From positions 52,553,493 to 52,617,492 of the forward strand of contig OX419759.1 of the NCBI GenBank assembly GCA_948567375.1: a stretch of DNA of 64,000 nucleotides, written 5' to 3'. The stretch is from Lunularia cruciata (Eukaryota; Streptophyta; Marchantiopsida; Lunulariales; Lunulariaceae). A program made the translations under genes and the position numbers. Positions 46,821-58,368 of the stretch are shown here, piece by piece. The notes under the pieces were generated by a model that was given only the letters and a program-made list of their open reading frames with translations, did not search any database and was not told where the DNA came from. Each line of letters starts with the position of its first letter. Positions within the stretch are counted from its first letter, which is position 1.

Positions 46821-48636
46821 TTACAAGCGGGCTTCGACGGCAGCACAGTGTTTCCTCCATCCATAAGGATTCACTGTCTGAATATTGCCCATTGTGATCA
46901 TAGCCACTCCGAAATCGTACAAGAATGACTGAGAGTCTTGCACGGCCTTGATAGCGTATTGTACCCCCAAGGGGTCGCTCATGAGTGTCACGTCTGATTC
47001 CATAAGTCCTTTGTTTGTCAGAAGATCCAAGTAATAAGTAGAATCGAAAGTCCCATTTGTTGAGTCCGAGGCCATGAAGTTTAGAGGCTGGTCTTCTGGG
47101 CAGCGAGTCTTGAGCCAGGCAGCAAAAGCTGCGTCCAATGAAGGGTCTGTATTATTTAGACCATCGAAGTTGTACAGTCTCTCAAGGAATGCTCCACAGT
47201 GAAATTGTCCAATGGAATGTCCGCCTGTATTTGATCATGAGGTCAAGCAAAAGGATTACGATGAGGGACGATAGCATGTGTTCAATCTGCAGTGCGCTCA
47301 GGCTAGGTCGATAAAGCGCTAAGTATGTGTATCTTGTTTAACAGGATTGATTCTAGATGTTGAAAACTTATAAGCACAGGAATCAGTAGATCTGAAACCA
47401 CACGGTTTCATGCTCACCTAATTGAACTGCAACTGTGAACAAAATTCTGAAAGGATGCCTAAATGTGAAATCACTTGAGTGAACGTGAAATTTTTTGGGG
47501 GTCCGGTTGTACCTGACAGGATAATCATATCCCGTGCGTCAAGTCCAACTTTCGCGAAAGTAGCAACCAGCTGGGCAAAATCGTCTGTTCGTTTATGCAA
47601 GCTGCTGTTTACTGCTTCCGCGATTGAAACAGCCCCGTCCACTCTGCCCAGGAATACTGGCCAAGCCCAGCCACCAACCTGTGGTATGTGGTTATGTAAA
47701 CACAGCAACATAGTAAGCCTCATCTTCTGTTCTGATGTCGGTTTCGAATTCTGATAGTTCTGCATGGAACTTTGAACTTCTATCTTCAACGGCAATGGTA
47801 GCGTCTTCACGTCGCAAGGATGAAATAATCAAATTTTTAAAAATTTTGTGGTTATAGATTGTCAATAGTTATAACTAGTCCTTTATCTAAGCTATCTTAT
47901 AGCTTACATAATGTCTATAGCTTATCATGGTCAGGCATAATCACTTGAAACTGTGGTCCTTGCTTGTGTCCTATTTTGCTTTCATTTTGGTACGTGGCAC
48001 CGGTAGATGTCCAGGAAACAATTTCAGAATGTACTCACTCACCTTGGCAGTTGCGTCTCGTGCTACCAAAGCCAAAATGTCAGCACATGATACCACACCA
48101 GGGCATTCACACTCGAGCTTCATTTTGATCTCATCAATCTTCTCGAAACCTCTTAAAGACCCTTTGTTTAGTAGAGCATCCTTTTCGGCTACCATATCTT
48201 GGGTTGAGTTGAGAAGCACGGATCCATCACAACCCTGTATATTCACATATTGCAAATCTCGTCACAAAATTGGCACTTTCAAGTTTCCTGTACAAGCTTA
48301 ACTGTTCTCGCCATAGTACACAAATTTTGCTTAGCATAAAGATTCGGACTAGAAACCTTTTCAAATCTTGGGAACAAATTTGGAATGGATAATAGAAAAT
48401 AGTAACTTACTCCAACGAAGCAGTCATGAATGCAAACGCACAAGACCTGCAGCCAATCCCCAATCTGCCTCGACAATTGCATCTACCTGTTGCTTCACTA
48501 CGGTTTTCACCTGTGCACAGGTATTCTTATAGAAATCCACAGAAAGTTCGGCATTTGAAACTACTGCTGCTACTCCCAGCAGAAACATCATCACGCTCAT
48601 TGCCAAGTACGACAGTGTCGACTGTGAGACTGCCAT
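46821..48636 (-). pseudogene. Class III peroxidase copy with a 2-bp deletion in the distal-His motif
   Basis: Copy of the peroxidase at 8032-9843 with the same four exons: 48636-48411, 48234-48043, 47678-47513 and 47224-46821. Splice sites are kept. Exon 1 is 226 nt instead of 228: two bases are missing within the codons for the F and second H of RLHFHDC, near 48428. The frame then reads RLHS and meets TGA at once, so translation ends at residue 70, before the distal heme-pocket histidine. A truncated secreted peptide is the most it could make. Other changes are mild (NTCP to NTCA; SSLP to SSLH), so loss appears recent. A sequencing error at this site is the main alternative. Confidence 0.88.
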
Positions 48637-48991
48637 TGTGGAGACCTTGTTTGCTAGTGTCTTCCGATCTCTCGTCTAATTCCTGTATCGACGTAAGATT
48701 CGTGATCCCTTACCTAGCCAAAGGTAGTTCGACCCCCGCAACTGGTCAAAACCACCTTTCTGCACAATTATAAAAAGAGCGCGTGAGGAATAGCAAGAAG
48801 AAATTTGAATAACGAATCTGAAGTTGATCAGTGTGATTCAATTTAGGTGATGTCATGTATATGCACTTAGACCTATTGGCAAGACCTAGTTCAAACATGT
48901 AAACACCAAGAAAAAACTTCACTTACGTGCAAAGGTGAAGGGTGTGGAGAAGAACTCTCGACTTGTGAGTTGTGATCTGTGATAGCCCACC

Positions 48992-48998
48992 ATTTATA
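48992..48998 (-). promoter_or_regulatory. Candidate TATA box of the peroxidase pseudogene
   Basis: TATAAAT on the minus strand, preserved from the matching site at 10199-10205, so the broken copy may still be transcribed. Confidence 0.25.
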
Positions 48999-49411
48999 CG
49001 TCATTTAGGCGACCTGAAGACTGCAACAGCCTTGTCTTTTCTCCCATACCTTCGTGGTCTGTGTTAGGCATGATCTATCGGAATAAATGTTGACGAACCA
49101 GGAACGCATAACTTTAATGTTAGACTAAGATTTAGAAGGATTCTTGGCATGGAATGAGGCACCGGGGTGGATTCGATGGCTGTTGTGAAGCACTCCTGTA
49201 GATTTTGCATAGTTGCAGCTGAGGTGATAGATTGTTTTGGGTGGCAAGGATGACAGTAAATAGTCCTAAGGGGTAAAGCCCGCATAAGACTTCCTAGATA
49301 TCCTATAGATGACCAGCCATCTAGTCAGAAACAAACAAGCGCTAGTAGGGAACGGGAAACCTTGTATAGTATCTGAGGTCATCCTCAACCGTCGTTGTAT
49401 TAACTTCAACT

Positions 49412-51049
49412 AACTCATTACCTCCTTCCCCTTATTGCTATGGCTGTCAAAATTATGTGCAAATTCAAATGTAAACTCTGCATATTTTCCAACACTTCTT
49501 GACATTTTCCTCCTCTTCCAAAAATCACTCTCAGCTTCCTTCACCCTTTGCCTTAAATTACTCTCCTTTATGAATATCAGATTTTGCTCCTCAGTGAGTC
49601 CACCTCTCCTAGATGGATCATCATTTACTTCATCACTTAATCATTAATTGGATCTCCATGGAGTTGAGACGGCACTGAGTCAAACTCAAAGGGAGTCATA
49701 TTCTCATCCTCTAGCTCATCTACCATAGGTAAGGCATGGCTAGTGTCCTCCTTGGATACAGGGAATTGAAAGCTGATATGGAGTATTGTGAGATGGGAAG
49801 CAATCCTCATCTCTTAAAAAACTCCCAAGAAACAACATAGCCTCCAACCTCCAAGACTCCTACTTCATCTTCTTATTGCAAGCTTGCAAAATCATCAACA
49901 AATCTATCCTCTCCAACACTTATATTTGCATCTACATCAATATTGGTAATCTTGTCCTCAATTCCCATGGTAATTTCAACAATATCATTCTCATCTCCAA
50001 GAGCCATATTTAAAACTGAAGGAGGAATATATTTCCTTTCCCCCAAACATGATATCCATTTGGTAGTAACGAGGACAACAACAATTCAATTTATTGTCAA
50101 TGACCAACCCTCATTTGATTTCCATTTCAGTGATCTCTCCCCTATGCACTTACTTCTCCCTCCAGCCTCTGGCACAGTTCTCAGTTAATTTTGCACCCTT
50201 CATAGTCTTGAGAAACCCAATACCTAAAGTCATCAAATGATTGGCATATACAAGAATGTTGTGCTCTTTTGCACCACTTGCTACCCATCATCTCCCCTAT
50301 GTATTTTTCTAAAGTGCTCTAAGCCCTTCATATATTCAAGAAGTTGCATATAGTGAGGAGGAATCATACAGAACCAATCATCAAATTGCTGCTATTACTT
50401 TGTTAGTTGGAAAAGATTTGCTGGTGGCTTGAGGAATTTTATCTTCATTTCCTCTACATCTCATCATAGGAGAAGGCACCTTCCTTGGAGGATTCAACAA
50501 ACGAAGCATATTTAGGGGATAAGGTATACAAGACCAGTTATTCATGGGAGGAGGAGGCACTACTAATACCGTTCTCAAAAGACTTAGAAATCTCAAGTTT
50601 GGACTAACATTTTGAGGAATTTGGACAATATGATGGACAAGAAGGTGCACTCACTGATAAAGACTCAGTATGATCTAGACTGTTTTCTAAAAATGTACAT
50701 GTGTTTGGAGGAGCTACAAAGAAAATTGGAGCATAAATAACCATCTATAAATTGCTATATATAGTTGAACCAATTCTATGCAATCAAAGTATCAAGATTA
50801 AAATCTGCAAAGTTTGCATACATATGCTCAAAATCAGCAACAAGAACATCCTTAATTTCTTCATATGCAGCCCAAAGCGGTCTCTATTCTTTGAACATGG
50901 ATGATTGCAAATTGAACTGTGAAATTGAGCTGTGGAAAAAACTATTTTGACTTCTGAATTTGAATCTCAATTTCATTTGCAAGAGGAGAAAATCTATAAT
51001 GAAAGGGTAAAGGCATCTTCAAATTTAGGGTTTACCCTAAAACCAAAGC
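49412..51049 (-). pseudogene. Module D4: broken copy of an unrecognised protein gene
   Basis: Closest to D1, as expected for segment B. The minus strand carries the same traces: the proline-rich VVPPPPMNNW segment (50381-50650), the acidic segment, and the charged segment near 49435-49647. At its right end it reads into 'gaaagggtaaaggcatcttc', as D3 does, before a jump at about 51050 to the right part of module G. No intact product. Confidence 0.45.
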
Positions 51050-51840
51050 ACCCTACATTTGGATCGAGTGAACTCTACATGAAGTCACTGCGATTGGATA
51101 TGATAGATTCTACAAATGAGAGTTTGATGGACTCAGGTATAAACTCTAGATATGAGTCAGTTGTGTGGACGCTGAGTTAAAGTTTGCTTTGAAAACTTGA
51201 GGATGCTAGACTCCACGTTGTAGCCCTTCCAAATCGCGTTTAATGGGCCGGATGTACATGTTACCTGCTATGTGGTGATTTTTATTCTTTTTTCATTGTC
51301 TTTCTGATTTGACACTTGTGGGTTGGTGGTGCGGAGTATAACAAATCAGTTATGATCAAATTATTTTATTTCTATAAGAAACAGGAAAATCTCATAAAGA
51401 TCCGATTCAGAGATAAAAAATACAAAAGAAAATGTCATAATGTAGTTCTTTATTTGGCAAAAAGGATTAAGAATTGAAATTTACGGATGTAGCGGAAGCA
51501 AAGGTGGTTTTAAAGGACTCGTTGGATGTAGCGGAAGCAAAGGTGGTTTTAAAGGACTCGTTGGACTCGCATAAAGAATTCACATTACATAAATTACTCG
51601 TTGGGTACCGGCGCATTGCCATGGCCATAATTTATTGAAGAAGTATTAAGTAAACGAGATACAATGCTCAAATTATATGTTTCATAGTGATAATATCTAA
51701 AAAAATAATCTCTTTTGAAGGATAATATAATCTGTAGCTGTTCCAATCAGATTTTTAGTTGCATGGATATTTATCTTAAATTAGAATCTTATTGATTGAA
51801 ATTCAAGGTAAAGTCTCTCTCCGTATGTTAAACATGTCAA
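51050..51840 (+). repeat. Module G3, right part only
   Basis: Matches G1 from 24726 to 25490 ('acatttggatcgag' to 'catgtcaac'). The left part of G, present in G1 and G2, is missing. It holds a private 39-bp tandem duplication at 51485-51562. Confidence 0.75.
51485..51562. repeat. 39-bp tandem duplication in G3
   Basis: The unit starting 'ggatgtagcggaagc' occurs at 51485-51523 and again, exactly, at 51524-51562. G1 has it once (near 25164). Confidence 0.93.
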
Positions 51841-51944
51841 CAAATCATTTTGAACTATGGAATGTGCTTATCATGTGCTCACAAGTTTGCCTTCGAGTTG
51901 GATAGCCTTCGCACTATTCAATTCTCACCCCGTTGCTGTCTTGG

Positions 51945-53167
51945 AGATATGGACATGTTTAAAAAAAAAAGTAATTCATGATCCCATATGGCAGGACTCA
52001 ATTTTACATAAACCGTACGGAGAAAAAAACAAGAAAATATACTCTCTTGTTTGGTTTGGGAAGGGTAATAGTAAATACTAATATTTTCAGACTTAGTTAA
52101 GACTATAGTCCTTTTTTCCTGCTTTGGCCCCTTTATCTTCTCCCACATCAAATACGTATGTAGAAGCTGTCACTTTGAAATATCATCATGAGTGCAAGCA
52201 AAGGATGATACGAACTACAGTATAAGGCTTTTTATGAAATATTCAAGATACTGAAAGTGAAGTTATTATTAAAAGTTTCGCCATGCCTCATTGGAACCAT
52301 GACAATTCAACCAGATTTTCTTTTATTATATGAAAATGTTGGTTTCCTAGACGAAAAATTGTGAAGACATGTAAATAAATAGTAATATAGTTCTTTATTA
52401 TTTGATATTTAACTTAATGGGTAGAAAATGATTCCAAAAGAAAATAATATTACCATAATATTCGATTTCAGAAAAACCAAAACTAAACCAAAACTAAACC
52501 AAAAATCATATAGAACAAAATCATTCAAATTTTCACAATAATAATTCAATTTGAAGATAATAATTTGTTATCAACATCAAAGTTACACTCTTTCCCAAAG
52601 ACGTACCTTCATTCATTGGTATCTGGATATTAATTACTCAATCTGAAGATGTTAATTTGTTGTTAACAAAAACTCATACTCTTTGCCAAAGATGTATGTT
52701 GTATCCTTCCCCTTTGCTATGTCTTCCCAAATAGATCTTTGTCCAAAAAGTTAGTCTTTGTAAGAACATTGTTGTATTACACTCTTTTTCATGGGAGCAC
52801 ACTCACTAGCTAACTATGGGGTCTATGTAGGAGATTGTATCCAAACTATTGTGGATGATTGTACACACTTGCAATCCAAACTGTCAAGAACTTTGACATC
52901 AATTTACCAAACTTCCTTTTGTATTGGGCAGGGAAAGTGCAACTTAATCTACCATCACACATGCACTCTTGGTTTCTGGTCATCATTTCTAGTATCACCA
53001 AGGACAAATAAATAACTTTTTCAATGAAAGAAAATTGAAGCACAATGCACGCTATCATATTGTGGGTTTTGTAACCCATGAAAAAATAAACTAGTGTGGT
53101 TTATCTAGGTGAAGATGGAGTAGATTGTATGACATATCTTATGGATGAACTATTGACATGTGAAAAA

Positions 53168-53228
<61 letters not shown>

Positions 53229-54700
53229 TATTGGCCACGTGGATTATGGTCTTGTACTCTTTGAGTGCTTGTATGTATATAGATGGTGGAGAGTTGAGAG
53301 AGGGAGGTGTGTTTTAGTTTGAGAAATCTAGAGTGAGAGGAGGATGTGGAGAGTTGTAACAAAGAGCGAGTGTTAGAGTGTTAGAGGAAGCATTTGAGCA
53401 AGAGATGTCCCGGGGTCCTTATTTACCCGTTTCTACATTTTTTTCCCATCAGACTTTAGATTCTATACCATGATGGTTTACGGGATTGGATGGTGGTATG
53501 TTTTGGGGTGGCATTCATGGAGATGATGATGGAAACCTGGATCTTGTTGTCCTTCTATTGTTTACTTATGAGTAAATCTAATATTTGACAATCTATTTAC
53601 TTTTACAGATGGAATATAATCTAATTTTTCTTATGACCTTCAAGATGGAGTTGTGGGGCGCATTTGTCAAAAAGTGAACAAACTAAATGACAAAATTACA
53701 ACAAATTGGGTACAAGAGTGGAAGTATGGAGTCTTTAAGGACCAAAGGAGTTTGGGGAAGGCAGTCAAGGAGAGCATACTATGGTTGGAGAGAGGAGTTG
53801 ATAGGCTATAGTTTGGAGACTAAAATTGAGTAATTTGAGTCAATTTTTTGAGAGATATTATTGATTGGATCAAGGAGGTAGAATTCATATTGAGGAGCAC
53901 AAGATAGAAAATTTTGAGAGCTATGTGAAACATTTAATGATCTATTAAAAGGGTTAGAGAGTAGACAAAGTGCTTATAGTGCTAAGCTCAAGAAAGTTTA
54001 GGGTTTGATCTATCTCAAATCATATATGGTCAATTGAAATTGGAGCTCTTGAAAGTGAGGTGTTGGAGATGAGATGCTAATCAAGTTCAAAACTTTGGTC
54101 ACTCCTTAAGTTGTAGTTTGAATTATCTCATAAAAATTTCCAGTATTGTTGGTAGTTAGGGCTTGTACTTATACACAAAGGTTTTATATGAATTACTCAA
54201 ATTGATAATTTAGGGTCTTGGATCAAGCATACTTGGGTTTAAAGAGCTCAAAAATAAACTCAACTCAAGAATTGATTCATATCTAGGATTGGGGTTAGAT
54301 AAGATTTGGTAGAGCATTTCATAAGCTTGGTAGAGCATTTCTATCTTGTATCATGATTCAGTGTCAATCCTACTATTTGTGTGATTATGATTGGGTATTT
54401 TAGATTGCTAGAGTATTTTTTAGTATTAATTGTTTCTCTGATCTAGAAATATGGGGAAAGTTACCAACAACCAAGAGCAATCTCTAAATTAAGGATTTTG
54501 AAATAACCGGAGAAATTACAAAAAAAGAGTCAAAGTTTGAGAGCTTTTCAAGGGAGCTATAGTGATCATATTGTAGCTTATTTTCTATGATTGGAAAGCT
54601 TATCTTAAAATAGGCTTTCTATGGAATTCTAGAGCTTTTGAATCCATGTCACAAATAGAAAGTTATGCCTATTTGATTTACATAGGATTTTCCCATCATA
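51945..54700 (+). repeat. Modules H1 and E4
   Basis: H1 (51945-52560) starts 'gatatggacatg' and contains 'cccatatggcaggactc'; E4 follows to 'cataaagac'. The same H-E order is repeated at 55336-58368, making a direct repeat of about 3.4-kb spacing with module F2 between. E4 is almost identical to E2. I see no intact gene; AT-rich frames here lack recognisable motifs. Confidence 0.8.
53170..53227. repeat. (TA)n microsatellite in module E4
   Basis: An uninterrupted TA run at the place where segment A has its (CT)n(TA)n deletion junction. E5 has only a short version near 56530. Confidence 0.95.
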
Positions 54701-54701
54701 A

Positions 54702-55335
54702 AGACCCTCAAGCCATCCTTGAGGGTAAGTGTCTATGGGAGAATCCTTAGTGGAATTACAACGAGCTACAGGAATCCTGACTACACTTCCTCCCCAAGCC
54801 AAGTAAATGGCCAGCTGTGCAAGGATTGTACCATTGCTCCCCTTCCTTCCATAGTATCCAGTATTCCCCACTATGGGCCTGGACTAACCCGCCAGTACTC
54901 CATAAGAAGTGGGAGTTACGGGAAGGACATTGTTGCCAGGAGAAGGAAACAAAAATAATAGCGCCAGTAGCCCCAAATCCCCAAAGTTACAACAACAAGG
55001 TCACCAGCCAAGGAACGGCTGTGCTACATTTTTACACTCATTATCAATGAGTGTAAAAATATGGGCAGCACAGTGGAGGCTACTCATATAATGGATGTGA
55101 TGGAATTGGTGGGAGAGGATGAGCCTCCTGTTCTACAAAGGAAGCTTACAATTCTGAATCTACTAGAGGAAGGGATGAGTTAGATAAGTCCCTATCAATC
55201 TGAAGAACAACATTGATAGTTGGGGGAACAATACTAGACCTTCTATGGGAGCCAAGATTGTTATGGGACCCAAAACTATGGTTGAGAGAACAGAAGGGAA
55301 GTGCCTCCAAAAGCTGGGAATAGGCCGGGGGTCCC
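54702..55335 (+). repeat. Module F2
   Basis: Matches F1 (36738-37230), starting with the ccctcaag/cttgaggg hairpin and continuing through 'ggatgtgatggaattgg'. Compared with F1 it has about 120 extra bases at 54935-55085, which include a strong hairpin. It ends at 'gggtcccgg', where H2 starts. Confidence 0.7.
55028..55060. repeat. Perfect 15-bp inverted repeat with 3-nt loop
   Basis: Arms 55028-55042 ('atttttacactcatt') and 55046-55060 are exact reverse complements. Outside them, 'gtgct' (55021-55025) and 'agcac' are also complementary. The hairpin lies in sequence that F1 lacks and may be the terminal part or whole of a tiny foldback element. Confidence 0.9.
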
Positions 55336-58300
55336 GGGATATGGACCTGTTTTAAAAAAAAAGTAGCTCATGATCCCATATGGCAGGACTCAATTTTACA
55401 CAAACCGTACGGAGAAAAAAACAAGAAAGTTTACTCTCTTGTTTGGGAAGTGTAATAGCAAATACTAATATTTTTAGACTGAGTTTAGACTATAGTCTCT
55501 ATCATGCTTAGGCCCCTTTATCTTCTCCCACATCAAATACATATGTCAAAGCTGTCACATTGAAATATCATCATGAAGTGCAAGCAGAGGATGCTATGAG
55601 CTACAGTCCAAAGCTTTTAATGAAATATTCGAGCGACTGAAAGTGAAGTTATTTGTGAAAGTCAAGCAGGTAGCCATGCCTTTTTGGCCCATGACAATTC
55701 AACCAGATTTTCTTTTATTATATGAAACTTTTGGTTTCCTAGACGGAAAATTGTGAAGACATGTAATTGAATAGTAATAAAGTTCTTTATTATTTGATAT
55801 TTAACTTAGTGGGTAGAAAAAGATTCCAAAAGAAAATAATATTACCACAAAATTCTATTTCAGAAAAAAAAAAAACTAAATGGACAGTCATATAGAATAA
55901 AATCATTCATAATAGTTCAATTTGAAAACACTAATTTGTTATCAGCAACAAAGTTACAATCTTTCCCAACGGAGTATCTAGATAATAATGAAATGACTCA
56001 ATCTGAAGATGTTAATTTTTTGTTAACAAAAACTCACAATATTTGCCAAAGATGTATGTTCTATCCTCCCCTTTGCTCATGTCTTCCCAAAAAGATCTTT
56101 GTCCAAAAAGTTAGTCTTTGTAAGAACATTATTGTATTACACTCTTCTTTATGGTAATACCTTGAATAGCTGACAATGGGGTCTATGTAGGAGATTGTAT
56201 CCAAACTATCATGGATGATTGTACAAACTTGCAATCCAAATTGTCAAGAACTTTGACATCAATTTACCAAACTTCCTTTTGTATTTGGTAGGGAAAGTGC
56301 AACTTAACCTACCATCACACACGCAGTCTTGGTTTCTAGTCATCACTTCCTATATCACCAAGGAAAAATAAATAACTCTTTTAATGAAAGAAAATCTAAT
56401 CACAATGCAGGCTATAGTGTTGTGGTTTTATAATCCATGAAAAAGTAAACTAGTGTAGTTTATCTCCGTGAAGATGGAAATGGTTGTATGACTGATCTTA
56501 TGGATAAGTTATTGCCATGTGAACAATCTATATATATATGTACACGATTGGCCACATGGATTATGGTCTTGTCCTCTTTGAGTGCTCTTGTGTATATGGA
56601 TGGTGGAGAGTGGAGAGAGGGAGATATGTTTTAGTTTGATGAATATAGAGCGAGAGGAGGATGTTGAGAGTTGTAGCAAAGAGGGAGCATTAGAGTGTGA
56701 GAGAAAGCATTTGAGCAAGAGATGTACCATGGTCCCAATGTGCCAATCCCAAATCCTTTTCTCATCAGATTTTAGATTCTACGTCGTGATGGCTCACGGG
56801 ATTGGATGGTGGCATGTTTCGGGGTGGCATTCATGGAGTAGATGATGAAAAACTTGGATCTTGTCATCCTTCTACTGTTTACTTATGAGTAAATCAATAT
56901 TTGACATTCTATGTACTTTTACATATGGAGTTGTGGTGCACATTTGTCAAAAAGGGAAAGAACTAAATAACAAAATTGCAACAAATTGGGTACAAGAGGG
57001 GAAGTATGGAGTTTTTAAGGACCAGAGGAGTTTGTGGAGGGCAGTCAAGGAGAGAAGACTATGGTTGGAGAGAGGACTTAATAGGCTATAGTTTGGAGAC
57101 TAAAATTGAGTAATTTGAGTAAATCTTTTGAGAGATATCAAAGTTTGAATCAAGGGGGGTAAAATTCATACCAAGGACCACACGATAAAAAATTTGGAGA
57201 GCTATGTGAAACATTTCATGATGTATTAAAAGGGTAGAAAAAGAGAGTAGAGAGTAGAAAAAGTATTTATAGTGCTTAGCTCAAGAAATTTTAGGGTTTT
57301 TGATCTATATCAAATCAGATCTGGTCAATTGAAGTTGGAGCTGCCCAAAGTGAGATGTTGGAGATGAGATGCTAATGATGTTTAAAACTTTGGCCACTCC
57401 TTAATTTATAGTTTGAATTATCTCATAAAATTTTTTAGTATTGTTGGTAGTTAGGGCTTATACTTATATACAAAGGTCTCATAGGAATTACTCAAATTGA
57501 TAATTTAGTATCTTGGATCAAGCATACTTAGGTCTATGTAGCTCAAACTTTAATCCAATTCAAGAATTGATTCATATCTAGGGTTGGGGTTAGATTAGGC
57601 TTGGTAGAGCATTTTTATCTCCTATCATGATTGAGTGTCAGTTCTCCTACTTGTGTGATTATGATTGATTATTTTAGATTTAGAATATTTTTTAGTATTT
57701 ATTGTTTTTATGATCTAGAAATACATGGAAAGTTACTAGGAACCAAGAGCAAACTCTAAACCAAGGATTTTAAAATACGAGTGGAAATTATAGAAAAAGA
57801 GTCAAAGTTTAAGAGCTTATCAAGGGAGACATAATGATCATATTGTGGCTTATTTTAAATAATTGGAAAGCTATCTTATAGGCTTCCTATTGTATTCTAG
57901 AGCTTCTGAATCCAAGTCACAAATAGAAAGTAACACCCATTTGATTTACATAGGATTTTTCCATTATAAAGACTTAGAAGTTTCTCAATTGGATTAGTAA
58001 TTGGTTAAAATGTAAAATATAGATAGAAGGAAGCTTGGAGTACAAGTTGAAATTGGCTGGAAGACACAGAACAAAGGCTTTGAAGCTCATTTCCAGCAAA
58101 AGCAAGGAGAGTTCTTGTTGAATTCTTGTGATTGGATATTCTCCATGCTTGTATGCTTGTTTGTACACCTAGTTGGTTGGATTGGTATGCGGGCATTGCA
58201 CTTAGGTTCTTTCCTTGTAAGAATGCTATTTATTTCTCCTTGGGAATGCTAGAGTGATGACCAATAGACTAGGAGTGCATGCTATGAGAATAAGTTAGGT

Positions 58301-58368
58301 TGCCCATTACTACCCTACTTGATAGCAAGAATACCAAAACCTAGAGTGAAGAGTTCTCTTGCTTGGAT
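55336..58368 (+). repeat. Modules H2 and E5
   Basis: Second copy of the H-E unit. H2 is 55336-55965 and E5 runs to 'gaagagttctcttg' at 58368. E5 is the long form like E3, with the extra 0.4 kb after 'cataaagac' that E2 and E4 lack. No intact coding frame. Confidence 0.75.

Larger units (their letters stand above)
43893..54915. repeat. Segment B: copy 2 of the large segmental duplication
   Basis: Colinear with segment A (5129-13918). It starts at 'caggattgtgccaaac' and ends in module F. It keeps about 2.2 kb between D and E (part of G3, then H1) that A lacks, and lacks about 60 bp present in A at 5175-5234. Since the D-to-G continuation is also seen after D2 and D3, the B arrangement is probably the older one and A carries the deletion. 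Confidence 0.9.

Noticed and set aside
53170-53227. Long TA run as an origin, telomere-like or regulatory element
   Set aside because: It is a plain microsatellite, of variable length between copies of the same module.
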